A DNA stretch of 64,000 nt from Planctomycetota bacterium (GTDB lineage: Bacteria; Planctomycetota; Planctomycetia; Pirellulales; JADFKK01): assembly GCA_022564995.1 (NCBI GenBank), contig JADFKK010000002.1, positions 1-64,000 on the forward strand, read 5' to 3'. Of the stretch, positions 19,222 to 28,369 are shown piece after piece. Below the pieces are notes generated by a model, which made no database searches, was not told the origin of the DNA, and saw only the letters and a list, made by a program, of their open reading frames with translations. The position numbers and the translations under genes were made by a program. Each line of letters starts with the position of its first letter. The stretch's first letter is position 1.

Positions 19222-19327
19222 CGGATGAAAATGGCACATTTTTTCGTTTAACGGCAAGCCGCAGGCGACTGCGTTTCTAACCGAGGCATCCATTCAAACG
19301 CAGTCGCCTGCGGCTTGCCGTTAAACG
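19222..19327 (+). repeat. Dispersed ~106-bp hairpin element, copy 1 (CGGATGAAAATGGCACATT + long palindrome CGTTTAACGGCAAGCCGCAGGCGACTGCGTTT)
   Basis: Arms 19245.. and ..19327; the element, including loop and flank, recurs inverted at 36655..36760. Confidence 0.85.
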
Positions 19328-19364
19328 AGCCATTCACGACCGTGTGAGGTATATTCGCTCGTGG

Positions 19365-19399
19365 ATGTATTACCCCCGAGCTAACGCTCGCGGCTCGCC
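19365..19399. repeat. 35-bp dispersed sequence ATGTATTACCCCCGAGCTAACGCTCGCGGCTCGCC upstream of the kinase gene
   Basis: Near-identical copy at 56103..56137 upstream of another + strand gene. Confidence 0.75.
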
Positions 19400-19452
19400 G
19401 AGAAACGGCAAGTTACTTTTCAACCGCCACGAACAGCATAACCCACGATCTG

Positions 19453-21120
19453 ATGCCCCCCATCGAACCCCAGCCGACTGATGATCGCGATGAGCGGCTG
19501 CTCGAACTGCTGGAGCAGTTGCTCGCGCAGCAACGCTTGGGGCAGACGCCGGACGTAGAGGCATTGGCTCGCAAAAACACCGACGTGGCCGACGAACTTC
19601 GACAGCTCTGGGCGACGATGTGCGTGGCCGAATTGGCTGCTGACTCACCGAGCGACGCGACCGTCGATTCTGGGCCGACGAACACCGCCGCCGCACTGAC
19701 CTTGCCGCGCAGCGTGGGCGATTACGAACTGCTCGAAGAGCTTGGCCGCGGCGGCATGGGCGTGGTCTATAAGGCCCGACAGAAAAGCCTCGACCGGGTG
19801 GTCGCCGTCAAGATGCTGCTGGGCGGCGAGTTGGCCTCGGCGGACGATCAGGCCCGTTTTCAAGCTGAGGCCGAAGCCGCCGCCCGACTCGACCATCCGG
19901 GCATCGTGCCGGTTTTTGAGGTCGGTGAGTTTGAAGGCTGGGCGTTTTTCAGCATGAAGCTGATCGAGGGCCGCACGCTGGCCGAGCGATTGCAAGACGG
20001 CCCGCTGCCGCCGCGCGAGGCCGCTGAGCTGCTGGCCAAGGTCAGCCGGGCGATTCATTACGCCCACCAGCGCGGCGTGCTACATCGCGACGTGAAGCCG
20101 AGCAACATTCTGATCGACGAGAGCGGCGAGCCGCACGTGATGGATTTCGGGCTGGCCAAAAGGCTTTCGGGCGATGCCAGCCTGACGCGCACGGGGGCGA
20201 TTCTCGGCACGCCCAGCTACATGTCTCCCGAGCAGGCCGCCGGTAGCCGCGGCAGCGTCGGCCCGGTCAGCGACGTCTACAGCCTGGGCACGGTGCTCTA
20301 CGCGATGCTCACCGGCCGGCCGGCGTTTCAGGCGGCCTCGCCGGTCGATACGCTGTTGATGGTGCTGGAGCAAGATCCGCTGCCGCCGCATCTGATCAAC
20401 GCCCGGGCCGATCGCGATTTGGAAATGATCGCCCTGCGGTGTCTACAAAAACCGGCCGATCTGCGTTACGAGAGCGCGGCGGCGCTGGCCGACGATCTCG
20501 AGGCGTATTTGGCCGGCGAGCCGATCTCGGCCCGGAGCGGACATTTCAGCCAGGTGATTGCGAGCTGGTTCCGCGAGACGCATCATGCCGTGGTGCTGCA
20601 AAACTGGGGGCTGTTGTGGATGTGGCATAGCCTGGTGCTGCTCCTGCTGTGCCTCGTAACGAACTGGGTGCATTGGCAGCGCGACGTGTGGCCCGTGATG
20701 AACACGCCGTGGCCGTATTTGATTCTTTGGGGCGGCGGGATGGCCGTCTGGGCGCCGATCTTCTGGGCCCTGCGGCGGCGGAGCGGGCCGGTCACCTTCG
20801 TCGAGCGGCAGATCGCCCACGTCTGGGGCGGCAGCGTGATATGTAGCGTGATGTTGTTTGTTGTTGAATGGATTCTCCACGAGGACGTGTTGTCGTTCTC
20901 GCCCGTGTTGGGGCTGATCAACGGCATGGTGTTCATCGTCAAGGCCGGCATTCTCTCCGGCGAGTTTTACGTTCACGCCGGCGTGATGTTCGCCACTGCG
21001 GCGTTGATGGCCTACTTGCAGAGAATCAACGTCGACCTGGGCATTACCGTCTTCGGCATCGCCGCCGCCGCGACGTTTTTCGTGCCGGGGCTCAAGTATT
21101 ATCGACAGCGAGATCGTTAG
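19453..21120 (+). CDS. Membrane-anchored Hanks-type serine/threonine protein kinase
   Basis: 'YELLEELGRGGMGVVYKARQKSLDRVVAVKMLL', 'GVLHRDVKPSNILIDESGEPHVMDFGLAK', 'GTPSYMSPEQA'; several C-terminal TM segments. Confidence 0.95.
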   Translation: MPPIEPQPTDDRDERLLELLEQLLAQQRLGQTPDVEALARKNTDVADELRQLWATMCVAELAADSPSDATVDSGPTNTAAALTLPRSVGDYELLEELGRGGMGVVYKARQKSLDRVVAVKMLLGGELASADDQARFQAEAEAAARLDHPGIVPVFEVGEFEGWAFFSMKLIEGRTLAERLQDGPLPPREAAELLAKVSRAIHYAHQRGVLHRDVKPSNILIDESGEPHVMDFGLAKRLSGDASLTRTGAILGTPSYMSPEQAAGSRGSVGPVSDVYSLGTVLYAMLTGRPAFQAASPVDTLLMVLEQDPLPPHLINARADRDLEMIALRCLQKPADLRYESAAALADDLEAYLAGEPISARSGHFSQVIASWFRETHHAVVLQNWGLLWMWHSLVLLLLCLVTNWVHWQRDVWPVMNTPWPYLILWGGGMAVWAPIFWALRRRSGPVTFVERQIAHVWGGSVICSVMLFVVEWILHEDVLSFSPVLGLINGMVFIVKAGILSGEFYVHAGVMFATAALMAYLQRINVDLGITVFGIAAAATFFVPGLKYYRQRDR

Positions 21121-21270
21121 AGAGAAACACGAAGCACGACGTCCGCAATCCTAAACAAATCAGAAGGACTGAAATTCAAAAGACGATCGTGCAGCTTGTC
21201 AGGGGCGACTTGGGGACGTTACACTGATCGGACTTCTATTGCTTTGGAAAGCGCTCGTTGAGGCCCACTC

Positions 21271-22236
21271 ATGCAGCTTCGCCGGCTTGGACAATCCGAA
21301 CTCTTCGTTTCGCCGATCGCGCTGGGGTGCTGGCCGCTTACGGGCATGACCAGCTTGAATGTGACGGAGGCCAACAGCCTGGCGACGCTCGAGGCGTGCC
21401 CTGATTTGGGGATTAACTTCCTCGATACCGCTTTTTGTTATGGGGCGGCCGGCGAGAGCGAAGACTTGATCCGCCGGGCACTGGGCCATCGCCGCGACGA
21501 GATGGTGATCGCCACCAAGGGCGGAATCCATTGGGCCGAAGACGGGTCGATGGTCAAGGACGCCTCGCCGGCGCGGCTTCGCTGGGAGTGTGAACAGAGC
21601 CTGCGGCGGCTCGATACCGATCGGGTCGAACTGCTGTACCTGCACGCGCCCGACCCGAACGTGCCGGTGGCCGAATCGGCCGGGGCGCTGAAGGATCTGC
21701 TCGACGAGGGCAAGACGCGATCGGTCGGGGCGTCGAATCTGTCGATCGAGCAGTTGGAGGAATTTCAGGCGGCTTGCCCCATCACGGCCGTGCAGCCGCA
21801 CTATAATATGTTGCAGCGGGAGATCGAGGCGGATGTGCTGCCGTGGTGCCAGACGCGGGGCATTTCCCTCTGCGTCTATTGGCCGCTGCTCAAGGGGCTG
21901 CTGGCCGGAAAGCTCTCGCGAGATCACGTGTTTCGGCCGGGTGACGGACGGGCCAAATACCCGATGTTCCAAGGCGAGGAGTGGCAGAAGAATCACGACC
22001 TGGTCGAGCAGTTAAGAACGATTGCCGAAGATGTCGGCAAGACGGTCGCCCAATTGGTCATTAACTGGACGATTCATCGCGAGGGGATCACCGCCGCGCT
22101 GTGCGGGGCGAAGCGGCCGGATCAAGTCGAGGAAAACGCCGGAGCCGACGGGTGGAGTTTGTCGGAGGAAGAGTTGGGGCGGGTTGATGCGGCGCTGGCG
22201 GAACGCGGAACGCCCGTGACGAAGGCCGCGGTCTGA
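21271..22236 (+). CDS. Aldo/keto reductase
   Basis: 'MQLRRLGQSELFVSPIALGCWPLTG...GINFLDTAFCYGAAGESEDLIRRALGHRRDEMVIATKGG...YLHAPDPNVPVAESAGALKDLLDEGKTRSVGASN'. Confidence 0.94.
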   Translation: MQLRRLGQSELFVSPIALGCWPLTGMTSLNVTEANSLATLEACPDLGINFLDTAFCYGAAGESEDLIRRALGHRRDEMVIATKGGIHWAEDGSMVKDASPARLRWECEQSLRRLDTDRVELLYLHAPDPNVPVAESAGALKDLLDEGKTRSVGASNLSIEQLEEFQAACPITAVQPHYNMLQREIEADVLPWCQTRGISLCVYWPLLKGLLAGKLSRDHVFRPGDGRAKYPMFQGEEWQKNHDLVEQLRTIAEDVGKTVAQLVINWTIHREGITAALCGAKRPDQVEENAGADGWSLSEEELGRVDAALAERGTPVTKAAV

Positions 22237-22250
22237 CTTCTGCTACGCCG

Positions 22251-22276
22251 GCGCGACCACTGGTCGCGGCTTTACA
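22251..22276. repeat. Short palindrome-bearing repeat GCGCGACCACTGGTCGCGGCTTTACA, copy 1
   Basis: Exact copy at 44561..44586 and a variant at 44597..44622. Confidence 0.8.
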
Positions 22277-22324
22277 AATCCCAAATCCCAAATTCCAAAT
22301 TCCAAATTCCAAATTCCAAATTCC
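22274..22324. repeat. Heptameric tandem repeat (AAATCCC / AAATTCC)n immediately upstream of the pcp-like start
   Basis: aatcccaaatcccaaattccaaattccaaattccaaattccaaattcc directly abutting ATG at 22325. Confidence 0.85.
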
Positions 22325-22909
22325 ATGTCCACCGTTCTCATCACCGCATTCAAGCCCTACGACACTTGGAGTGAAAACTCCAGTTGGCTGGCGCTGGTGG
22401 AGTTGGCGAAGGATTTTCCGCCGGGGGTCGAGGTCACCACGCGGCTCTACCCGGTCGATTTTGCCGAGATGAAAGAGCGGCTGGCTGAGGACATGCAGCC
22501 CAACTACGACGTCTCGCTGCACTTGGGCCAGGCGCCCGGCGAGCCGACCATTTGCCTGGAACGGGTCGGCATCAACATGGGCGCCGAGCGGAGCGGGCCA
22601 AGTTTGCCGCTGGCCGAAGACGGACCCGAGGCATTTCGCAGCAGCCTGCCGCTCGACGAATGGGCCGCCAAGCTCATCGCCGAGGGCATTCCCGCCCACG
22701 TCTCGCACCACGCCGGTACATATCTCTGCAACGCCACGCTCTATTGGTCGCATCTGCTAGCCGAGCGGATGAGCCTGCAAACCCAATCCGCCTTCCTGCA
22801 CCTACCGCTAGCCACCAGCCAAGTCGCCGCCAGCGGCGAGAAGCTGGCGTCGTTGCCGGTGGAGATTACGGCCCGGGCCGTGAGATTGATTCTGGAAGAG
22901 CTGGCGTAG
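22325..22909 (+). CDS. pcp: Pyroglutamyl-peptidase I (C15 family)
   Basis: 'VLITAFKPYDTWSENSSW', 'LHLGQAPGEPTICLERVGINM', 'HVSHHAGTYLCNATLYWS', 'FLHLPL' match the C15 Glu/Cys/His landmarks. Confidence 0.85.
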   Translation: MSTVLITAFKPYDTWSENSSWLALVELAKDFPPGVEVTTRLYPVDFAEMKERLAEDMQPNYDVSLHLGQAPGEPTICLERVGINMGAERSGPSLPLAEDGPEAFRSSLPLDEWAAKLIAEGIPAHVSHHAGTYLCNATLYWSHLLAERMSLQTQSAFLHLPLATSQVAASGEKLASLPVEITARAVRLILEELA

Positions 22910-23059
22910 GGCATGCTCCGCATGCCGAAATGTGATTGTCACGCGGAGCGTCATGAACTCCATTCGCGCCGGCGCATGAGAGTGGGTTATTCCCGCAGGA
23001 GCTTGGGAGCGACCGTGCCGATGTCGCGCTGTTTCTTACCGCGAAGCGGTTTCACAACA

Positions 23060-23230
23060 CAGCCCTGGGTCGCGCAGCGCACCCTGGGTGCGATTGCCAA
23101 TTGATCGCATTACCCCGAAGGGGTTGCACAAATCGAATCGCCGATCGCGCGTCCATTTTGTGGAACCCCTTCGGGGTTCAAGGGCTTTCGCGGGGCATGA
23201 ACCCAGGGTGCGCTGCGCGACCCTGGGCTG
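23060..23230. repeat. Composite palindromic element with perfect 30-bp terminal inverted arms
   Basis: Left 23060-23089 CAGCCCTGGGTCGCGCAGCGCACCCTGGGT; right 23201-23230 ACCCAGGGTGCGCTGCGCGACCCTGGGCTG; interior AACCCCTTCGGGGTT. Confidence 0.85.
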
Positions 23231-23278
23231 CGTTGTGTAACGCCTTCGGCGTAGATCTCCTTTTGCCACGATTCTGTC

Positions 23279-23401
23279 GTTCCCGCGCAGAGCCACATCG
23301 ACGACATCATCGCCAGCAAGGAAGCGACGCATCGTCAAAAAGACATCGAGTCGCTGCGGAGGCTGCGGGCGTTTCGTGAATACTGGGTGCGGAAGAATTG
23401 A
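23279..23401 (+). pseudogene. C-terminal remnant of a small protein (nucleotidyltransferase-like tail)
   Basis: VPAQSHIDDIIASKEATHRQKDIESLRRLRAFREYWVRKN*, without an N-terminal part; abuts the palindromic element. Confidence 0.45.
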
Positions 23402-23413
23402 AGCCGCGACTCG

Positions 23414-23911
23414 CTACACCAATGCCGCTTCTCTCTCACACGCTTCTTTCACGCCGACGTACGACAGATGGGCCTTGAGGCACGTTCGCCGAAAAGTCTC
23501 GGGGCGGGAGACGCCTTCCAGGCGGAAGGTCTCGGTGGGGCCGCTGCGGAAGACGAGGTCGCCGGCGTGATACCAGGCTTGGCCGGGTTGGACTTCGACG
23601 TCGATGGTGTCGAAGCCGTCTAGATTCACCGAGGGGCCGTCGGTGCCGGTGAGGTTCTTCTGGATTACCACGCGGCGATTGGTCAGGCGATACCGCGATC
23701 CGAAAACAGCCTTGTAGAAATAGAGCTTGAGTTGGCCGGGGATCGACAGCAGCACGATCAGCTTACCCGGCGTGCAGACGCCACGTCCGCCGATTTCGTA
23801 CAGCCCGCCGAGGAAGCGCCCCAGGGCGTAGGCCGCGTGGCTGGGCCAAACGGTCATCATTTCGACTTCTTCGACGTCGGGGGGGGCAACGCCGGCGATG
23901 GGTTGTTTCAT
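23414..23911 (-). CDS. PH-domain (bacterial YdbS/bPH2-like) protein
   Basis: 'FGSRYRLTNRRVVIQKNLTGTDGPSVNLDGFDTIDVEVQPGQAWYHAGDLVFRSGPTETFRLEGVSRPETFR'. Confidence 0.7.
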   Translation of the reverse strand: MKQPIAGVAPPDVEEVEMMTVWPSHAAYALGRFLGGLYEIGGRGVCTPGKLIVLLSIPGQLKLYFYKAVFGSRYRLTNRRVVIQKNLTGTDGPSVNLDGFDTIDVEVQPGQAWYHAGDLVFRSGPTETFRLEGVSRPETFRRTCLKAHLSYVGVKEACEREAALV

Positions 23912-24053
23912 AGGATTGGCTGAGGATGGTGGTTAGGGTCGCTGCAAAACGCCGACGGTAGCAGAATCGCGGCGATTCGGCCAGTGGCGGTGATGGGTTC
24001 TCGATGATCGGGAGGCTCGGCTAAGGTAGAAAACCGGCAATCGACGGAGTCAT

Positions 24054-25319
24054 CTATCGGTCCAGCGATGCCAACTCTTCCAACAGCCGATCGACTTCCT
24101 GCGGTGTGTTGTAATGCAGCAGCCCGATCCGCAACAGGCCCTCGGGTTCGAGGCCCAGCGCTTCGGTCATCGGCAGGGCGTAAAAGTTACCGTGCCAGGC
24201 GAAGATGCCCCGCTCGCCCAATCGGGTTGCCAGCTCCGTCGCGGTCAGCTCACGGTGCGTAATCGATACGGTCGGAACACGGCGGTCGAGCTGTGCCGGG
24301 TCGGTGATGCCCCAGATGCGGATCGACTCGATTCGCAGCAGACCTTCGATCAAACGCCGCACCAACTCGCGCTCGTATCGGGCGATGGCCGCCATCGCCA
24401 CGTCTAATGCCTCGCGTCGATCGGGCGACTCGGCCGACAGCTCCCGGCCCAAGCCGGCCAGATAGTCGACCGCCGCCAGTGTGCCGGCGATGCCCTCGTG
24501 GTTTTGCGTGCCGGTCATCCACTTGCCGGGCAGATCGTCCGGCGCCGGGCGTAATTTGTAAGCCGCGAGGCCTTCCAGTAATTTACGCCGCCCCCACATC
24601 ACGCCGACGTGCGGGCCAAAGAATTTATAGGCGGAGCAAGCCAAATAGTCGCAGCCCAGCTCTCCGACGTCGATCCGTCCGTGCGGCGCGTAATGCACCG
24701 CATCGACGAACACCTCCGCACCGACCTCGTGGGCCATCGCGGTGATCTGCTCGATCGGATTGATCGAACCCGACACATTCGAGGCGAAGCTGACCGCAAC
24801 CAGCCGCGTGCGGTCCGACAGCTTGTCGCGCAGGTCATCCACGTCGAGCGTGCAATCGTCGCGATGAATCTCGACGTGCCGCACCCGCGCGCCGGCATCT
24901 TCGGCCGCCAACACCCAAGGCGAGACGTTGGCGTCGTGACCAAGCCGCGAGACGATCACTTCGTCGCCGCTCGACCAAGTTCGGGCCAACGCCCGGCCCA
25001 GCGCCATCGTAAGCGTTGTCATGTTCGCGCCGAAGTAAACGCAATCGGGATCGTCCGCGCCGAGAAAATCGGCCATCGCCCGATGCGCCTCGTGCAACAT
25101 CGCGTCGCTTTCGAAGCTAGTCGCGAACAGCCCCTCGTGATTGGCGTTCGTCTGCGCCAGGCAATGGCTCACCGCGTCGATCACGCGCTGCGGCACCTGG
25201 CTGCCGGCCGGCCCGTCGAAAAACACGACGGGACGGCCGTTTATTTCACGCGACAGGGCCGGAAATTGTTGGCGGGCGTGCTGGACCATTTCGGGAGTGA
25301 GATTGGCGGTGTGTGTCAT
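24054..25319 (-). CDS. Cysteine desulfurase-like PLP-dependent aminotransferase (class V)
   Basis: Start taken as ATG 25319 (MTHTANLTPEMVQHARQQFPALSREINGRPVVFFDGPAGSQVPQ...); 'EVFVDAVHYAPHGRIDVGELGCDYLACSAYKFFGPHVGVMWGR' PLP-Lys region. 4-bp overlap with the upstream gene. Confidence 0.9.
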   Translation of the reverse strand: MTHTANLTPEMVQHARQQFPALSREINGRPVVFFDGPAGSQVPQRVIDAVSHCLAQTNANHEGLFATSFESDAMLHEAHRAMADFLGADDPDCVYFGANMTTLTMALGRALARTWSSGDEVIVSRLGHDANVSPWVLAAEDAGARVRHVEIHRDDCTLDVDDLRDKLSDRTRLVAVSFASNVSGSINPIEQITAMAHEVGAEVFVDAVHYAPHGRIDVGELGCDYLACSAYKFFGPHVGVMWGRRKLLEGLAAYKLRPAPDDLPGKWMTGTQNHEGIAGTLAAVDYLAGLGRELSAESPDRREALDVAMAAIARYERELVRRLIEGLLRIESIRIWGITDPAQLDRRVPTVSITHRELTATELATRLGERGIFAWHGNFYALPMTEALGLEPEGLLRIGLLHYNTPQEVDRLLEELASLDR

Positions 25320-26107
25320 GGAACGTAATATGCCTCGTCTTGAAGGTCGGTAACAAACATACAGCCCGGGCTGTGGGTGATGGCCAGCGAGCAGCGGGCG
25401 TTGAGCAAGGCCAACTGCGGAGTGACTCCGCAGGCCCAAAACACGGGCACCTCGCCCGCGCGCACGGTGACCGCTTGGCCGAAGTCGGGCCGGGACAGAT
25501 CGGCGATGCCAATTTCCGCCGGATCACCGACGTGGATCGGCGCGCCGTGCATGCGCGGATAGTGCCGGGTGATTTCGCGCACCATCTCCACTTGATCGCC
25601 CGCGAACGGTCGCATCGAAACGACCATGTCGCCGGTGAACGACCCGGCCGGCGTGCAAGGCCGGCTGGTCCGATACATCGGCACGTTGCGGCCCTGCTCG
25701 ATGTGCCGCACCGGCAGCCCGGCCTTCAGCAGGGCGTTCTCGAACGTAAAAGAACATCCCAGCAAAAAGGCCACAAAATCGTCGCGCCAAAAAAGGCGGA
25801 TGTCGGTCGGCTCCGTCGTTTGCAGGTCGCCATCGCGAAACACCCGATAGCGCGGCACGTCGGTCCGCAAATCGGCCCCGGCGGCGGCCGCGCGTGGCCT
25901 ATAAACGCCGGGCTTGGTCATGGCGATCAACGGGCAAGCTCGGGCGTTAAGTTCGCAGAATCTGGCAAAGTCGTCTGCGTATCGCTGCGACAAGATGACG
26001 AGATTCGTCTGGACAAAGCCAGCCGCATGGCCGGCCGTCGGCCCGGTAAACTTTCCGCGTCGGATGGCCTTGCGCAGCTGGGCCGCTGATTCAAATGGTG
26101 CGTTCAT
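25316..26107 (-). CDS. Putative hydro-lyase / D-glutamate cyclase-like (DUF1445) protein
   Basis: 'GHAAGFVQTNLVILSQRYADDFARFCELNARACPLI...MYRTSRPCTPAGSFTGDMVVSMRPF...VPVFWACGVTPQLALLNARCSLAITHSPGCMFVTDL'. Confidence 0.85.
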   Translation of the reverse strand: MNAPFESAAQLRKAIRRGKFTGPTAGHAAGFVQTNLVILSQRYADDFARFCELNARACPLIAMTKPGVYRPRAAAAGADLRTDVPRYRVFRDGDLQTTEPTDIRLFWRDDFVAFLLGCSFTFENALLKAGLPVRHIEQGRNVPMYRTSRPCTPAGSFTGDMVVSMRPFAGDQVEMVREITRHYPRMHGAPIHVGDPAEIGIADLSRPDFGQAVTVRAGEVPVFWACGVTPQLALLNARCSLAITHSPGCMFVTDLQDEAYYVP

Positions 26108-26142
26108 CGGGAATGAAACTTGCGATGGAGTGGTTTAACTCG

Positions 26143-26283
26143 TGCTAGGCTCTGTCTCAAAACACTTTGGCTTCGTGTTTCTCATCAGCCGCTGGGCGCT
26201 AGCCCACGGTTCTTTGCGGAATATCTCCTCACGGAACCGGACGCTAGCGCGTCGCGGCTGATGTTTTGAGACAGAGCCTAGCA
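26143..26283. repeat. ~141-bp element with perfect 22-bp terminal inverted repeats (TGCTAGGCTCTGTCTCAAAACA) and a nested GCGCTAGC hairpin
   Basis: Left TIR 26143-26164; right TIR 26262-26283; inner CATCAGCCGCTGGGCGCTAGCC...GACGCTAGCGCGTCGCGGCTGATG. Confidence 0.85.
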
Positions 26284-26312
26284 GCACAACTTTGAGTTTC
26301 GGCGGGCTGGAT

Positions 26313-27734
26313 TTACGCAGCCTTCTTCTTGTACGGAATCCAGGCCGGCATGGAGTCGTGAACTTGCTGGAGCATCTTGCGCACCGCCTCGACTTCGGGC
26401 GTGCCAGTGCCGGGGACGAGGTCGGTTTTTTCTAGGACATCTTGCTGCACGTCGTAGAGGCGGCCGTCGTCGTACAGCTTGTAACGCTGGTTTCGGGCGA
26501 AGCGGCCGAGTTTCTTGGCCCCGCGGGCTTTGGCTTGTTTTTGGATAATCTTCTGGCGGCCTTTGGCGCTGCCGGGATCTCTGGGGATGCCGTTGCGGGT
26601 GTAGTGGCAGAAGACCCACTTGCGCGGCGTGCCCTTCTCGCCGCGAAGCTGTGGCAGGAAACTCTGGCCGTCGAGCTTGAGATCCGCGGGCAGCGCGGCG
26701 CCGGTCGTCTCGACCAGGGTTGGCAGCAGGTCGCTGAAATCGACCAGCGTGTCGGTTACGCGGCCGGCGGGGATGGTGCCTTTCCAGTGGGCGATCATGG
26801 CCACGTGCGTGCCGGCGTCGGGCATGCTGGCCTTGCCGCCGCGGATCACGCCGCCTTTCATCTTCGAGCGGATGTTCACCGCGCAGCCGTTGTCGGCGGT
26901 GAAGATCAGCAGCGTGTTTTCTCGCAGGCCGTGCTCGTCGAGCGAGGCGACGATTCGCCCCACGAGCGTGTCGACGTGGGCCACCATGTCCGGAAAATAC
27001 TCGGTGCCGCCGGCCCGGCCGTCGTATTTCCCGCTGCGGGTGCGGCTGCCGCCCGGCTTGCTATCGGGCGTTGGCACGAACGGCCAATGCGGCAGCATCA
27101 TCGGGTAATAAACGAAAAACGGTTTGTCTTTTTTCTGGCCGATAAAATCGGTCACGAACTTGCACATCACGTCTGGCCCGAACTTTTTGCTCACGTCGTC
27201 GCGAACCCGCCCGTTCTCGACAATCCGCGGGTTCCAATAGCGCGACTTCCGCCCGCCGATGTGCCACAGGCAGTGCGTGTCGAAGCCGAAATTCTTGACG
27301 GTCCGGCCATCGCCGCCCAATTGCCACTTGCCGGCAATAGCGGTCGCGTAGCCGGCTTTGCGCAGAATGTTTCCGAAGGTGATCTGGCGGGTATCGAGAT
27401 GCCCGAACTTCGTGTAGTTTCGTAGGTTGTACTTACCCGTCATGATCTGCACCCGCGACGGCGTACAAATCGGCTGCGAATAACAGTGATTGAACAACAT
27501 GCCGGTGGCCGCCAGCTTATCCAAATTCGGCGTGCGATACGTCGGCGAGCCATAAGCCGACACCCCCTCATACCCCACGTCGTCGGCCATGATGAGGATG
27601 ATGTTCGGCCGGCGCGTGGGCGGCTCTTTGGCGGCGGCCGAGTTGGCGACGATCGTCGTCATCACAAGGACGGCACAAGTCAAGGACACCCTTACCGAAC
27701 AACGCGATTGTCTCATCATCTTGATCCCCATCAT
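26313..27734 (-). CDS. Sulfatase (arylsulfatase A-like, secreted)
   Basis: 'RRPNIILIMADDVGYEGVSAYGSPTYRTPNLDKLAATGMLFNHCYSQPICTPSRVQIMTGKYNLRN' with a CxPSR formylglycine site. Confidence 0.95.
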   Translation of the reverse strand: MMGIKMMRQSRCSVRVSLTCAVLVMTTIVANSAAAKEPPTRRPNIILIMADDVGYEGVSAYGSPTYRTPNLDKLAATGMLFNHCYSQPICTPSRVQIMTGKYNLRNYTKFGHLDTRQITFGNILRKAGYATAIAGKWQLGGDGRTVKNFGFDTHCLWHIGGRKSRYWNPRIVENGRVRDDVSKKFGPDVMCKFVTDFIGQKKDKPFFVYYPMMLPHWPFVPTPDSKPGGSRTRSGKYDGRAGGTEYFPDMVAHVDTLVGRIVASLDEHGLRENTLLIFTADNGCAVNIRSKMKGGVIRGGKASMPDAGTHVAMIAHWKGTIPAGRVTDTLVDFSDLLPTLVETTGAALPADLKLDGQSFLPQLRGEKGTPRKWVFCHYTRNGIPRDPGSAKGRQKIIQKQAKARGAKKLGRFARNQRYKLYDDGRLYDVQQDVLEKTDLVPGTGTPEVEAVRKMLQQVHDSMPAWIPYKKKAA

Positions 27735-28369
27735 TTGGAATTTCAGTTTGGCTCTGACGCCTTCGGCAGACTATTAGGATAGCGCCTCTTTGATTCCATG
27801 ATACCGACGGCCAAGCCCCAAATTTGTTTCGAGTTACAACGAGCTGGACAGAAGACTACTCGGCCTGCCACTCCCCCCCTTTGCGAACTCCGCGACCTTC
27901 TGTCCAAACCGTGAGCCCTCATCTTCTCCTCAACAGAGGGTTCATTCTCTCGAATAGAAGGTCTTTGAACAGAAGATCACGAAGGTCGCGAAGAAAAGGA
28001 GCAGTTTGACTTGTGTGGTCTGACGTTGTTTGCGGCAGGGGCATTCTTCTCCTCAGCCCTCAAATACTCGCAAGTGGCGTTCAAAGTGGTGTTGTCCAAT
28101 TAATCAACGATCCAATGTCAACGACTACCGTCACTCTGTCAAATCAGGGCGGAGATGTCCAATCGACGTGAAACTGCCCCCCTTTGAATAGTGGCTTTTT
28201 GGTGGTTGATTCTGAAATCCCCGGCCCATTCCCCAAAACACCCGCGGCTCGACGCCAAGTGGCCCAATCTGGTAGACTTCCTATTCGTCATAAATTACCC
28301 AGAGTTAATACTACCCGTTCGATCATGCACCTGTTGAAGCCATCTCGCCTTTGAAGACCCGGACCGACC

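Noticed and set aside
27780-28369. Small ORFs in the gap upstream of the giant protein
   Set aside because: Short, overlapping, no start context or homologous motifs; treated as intergenic.
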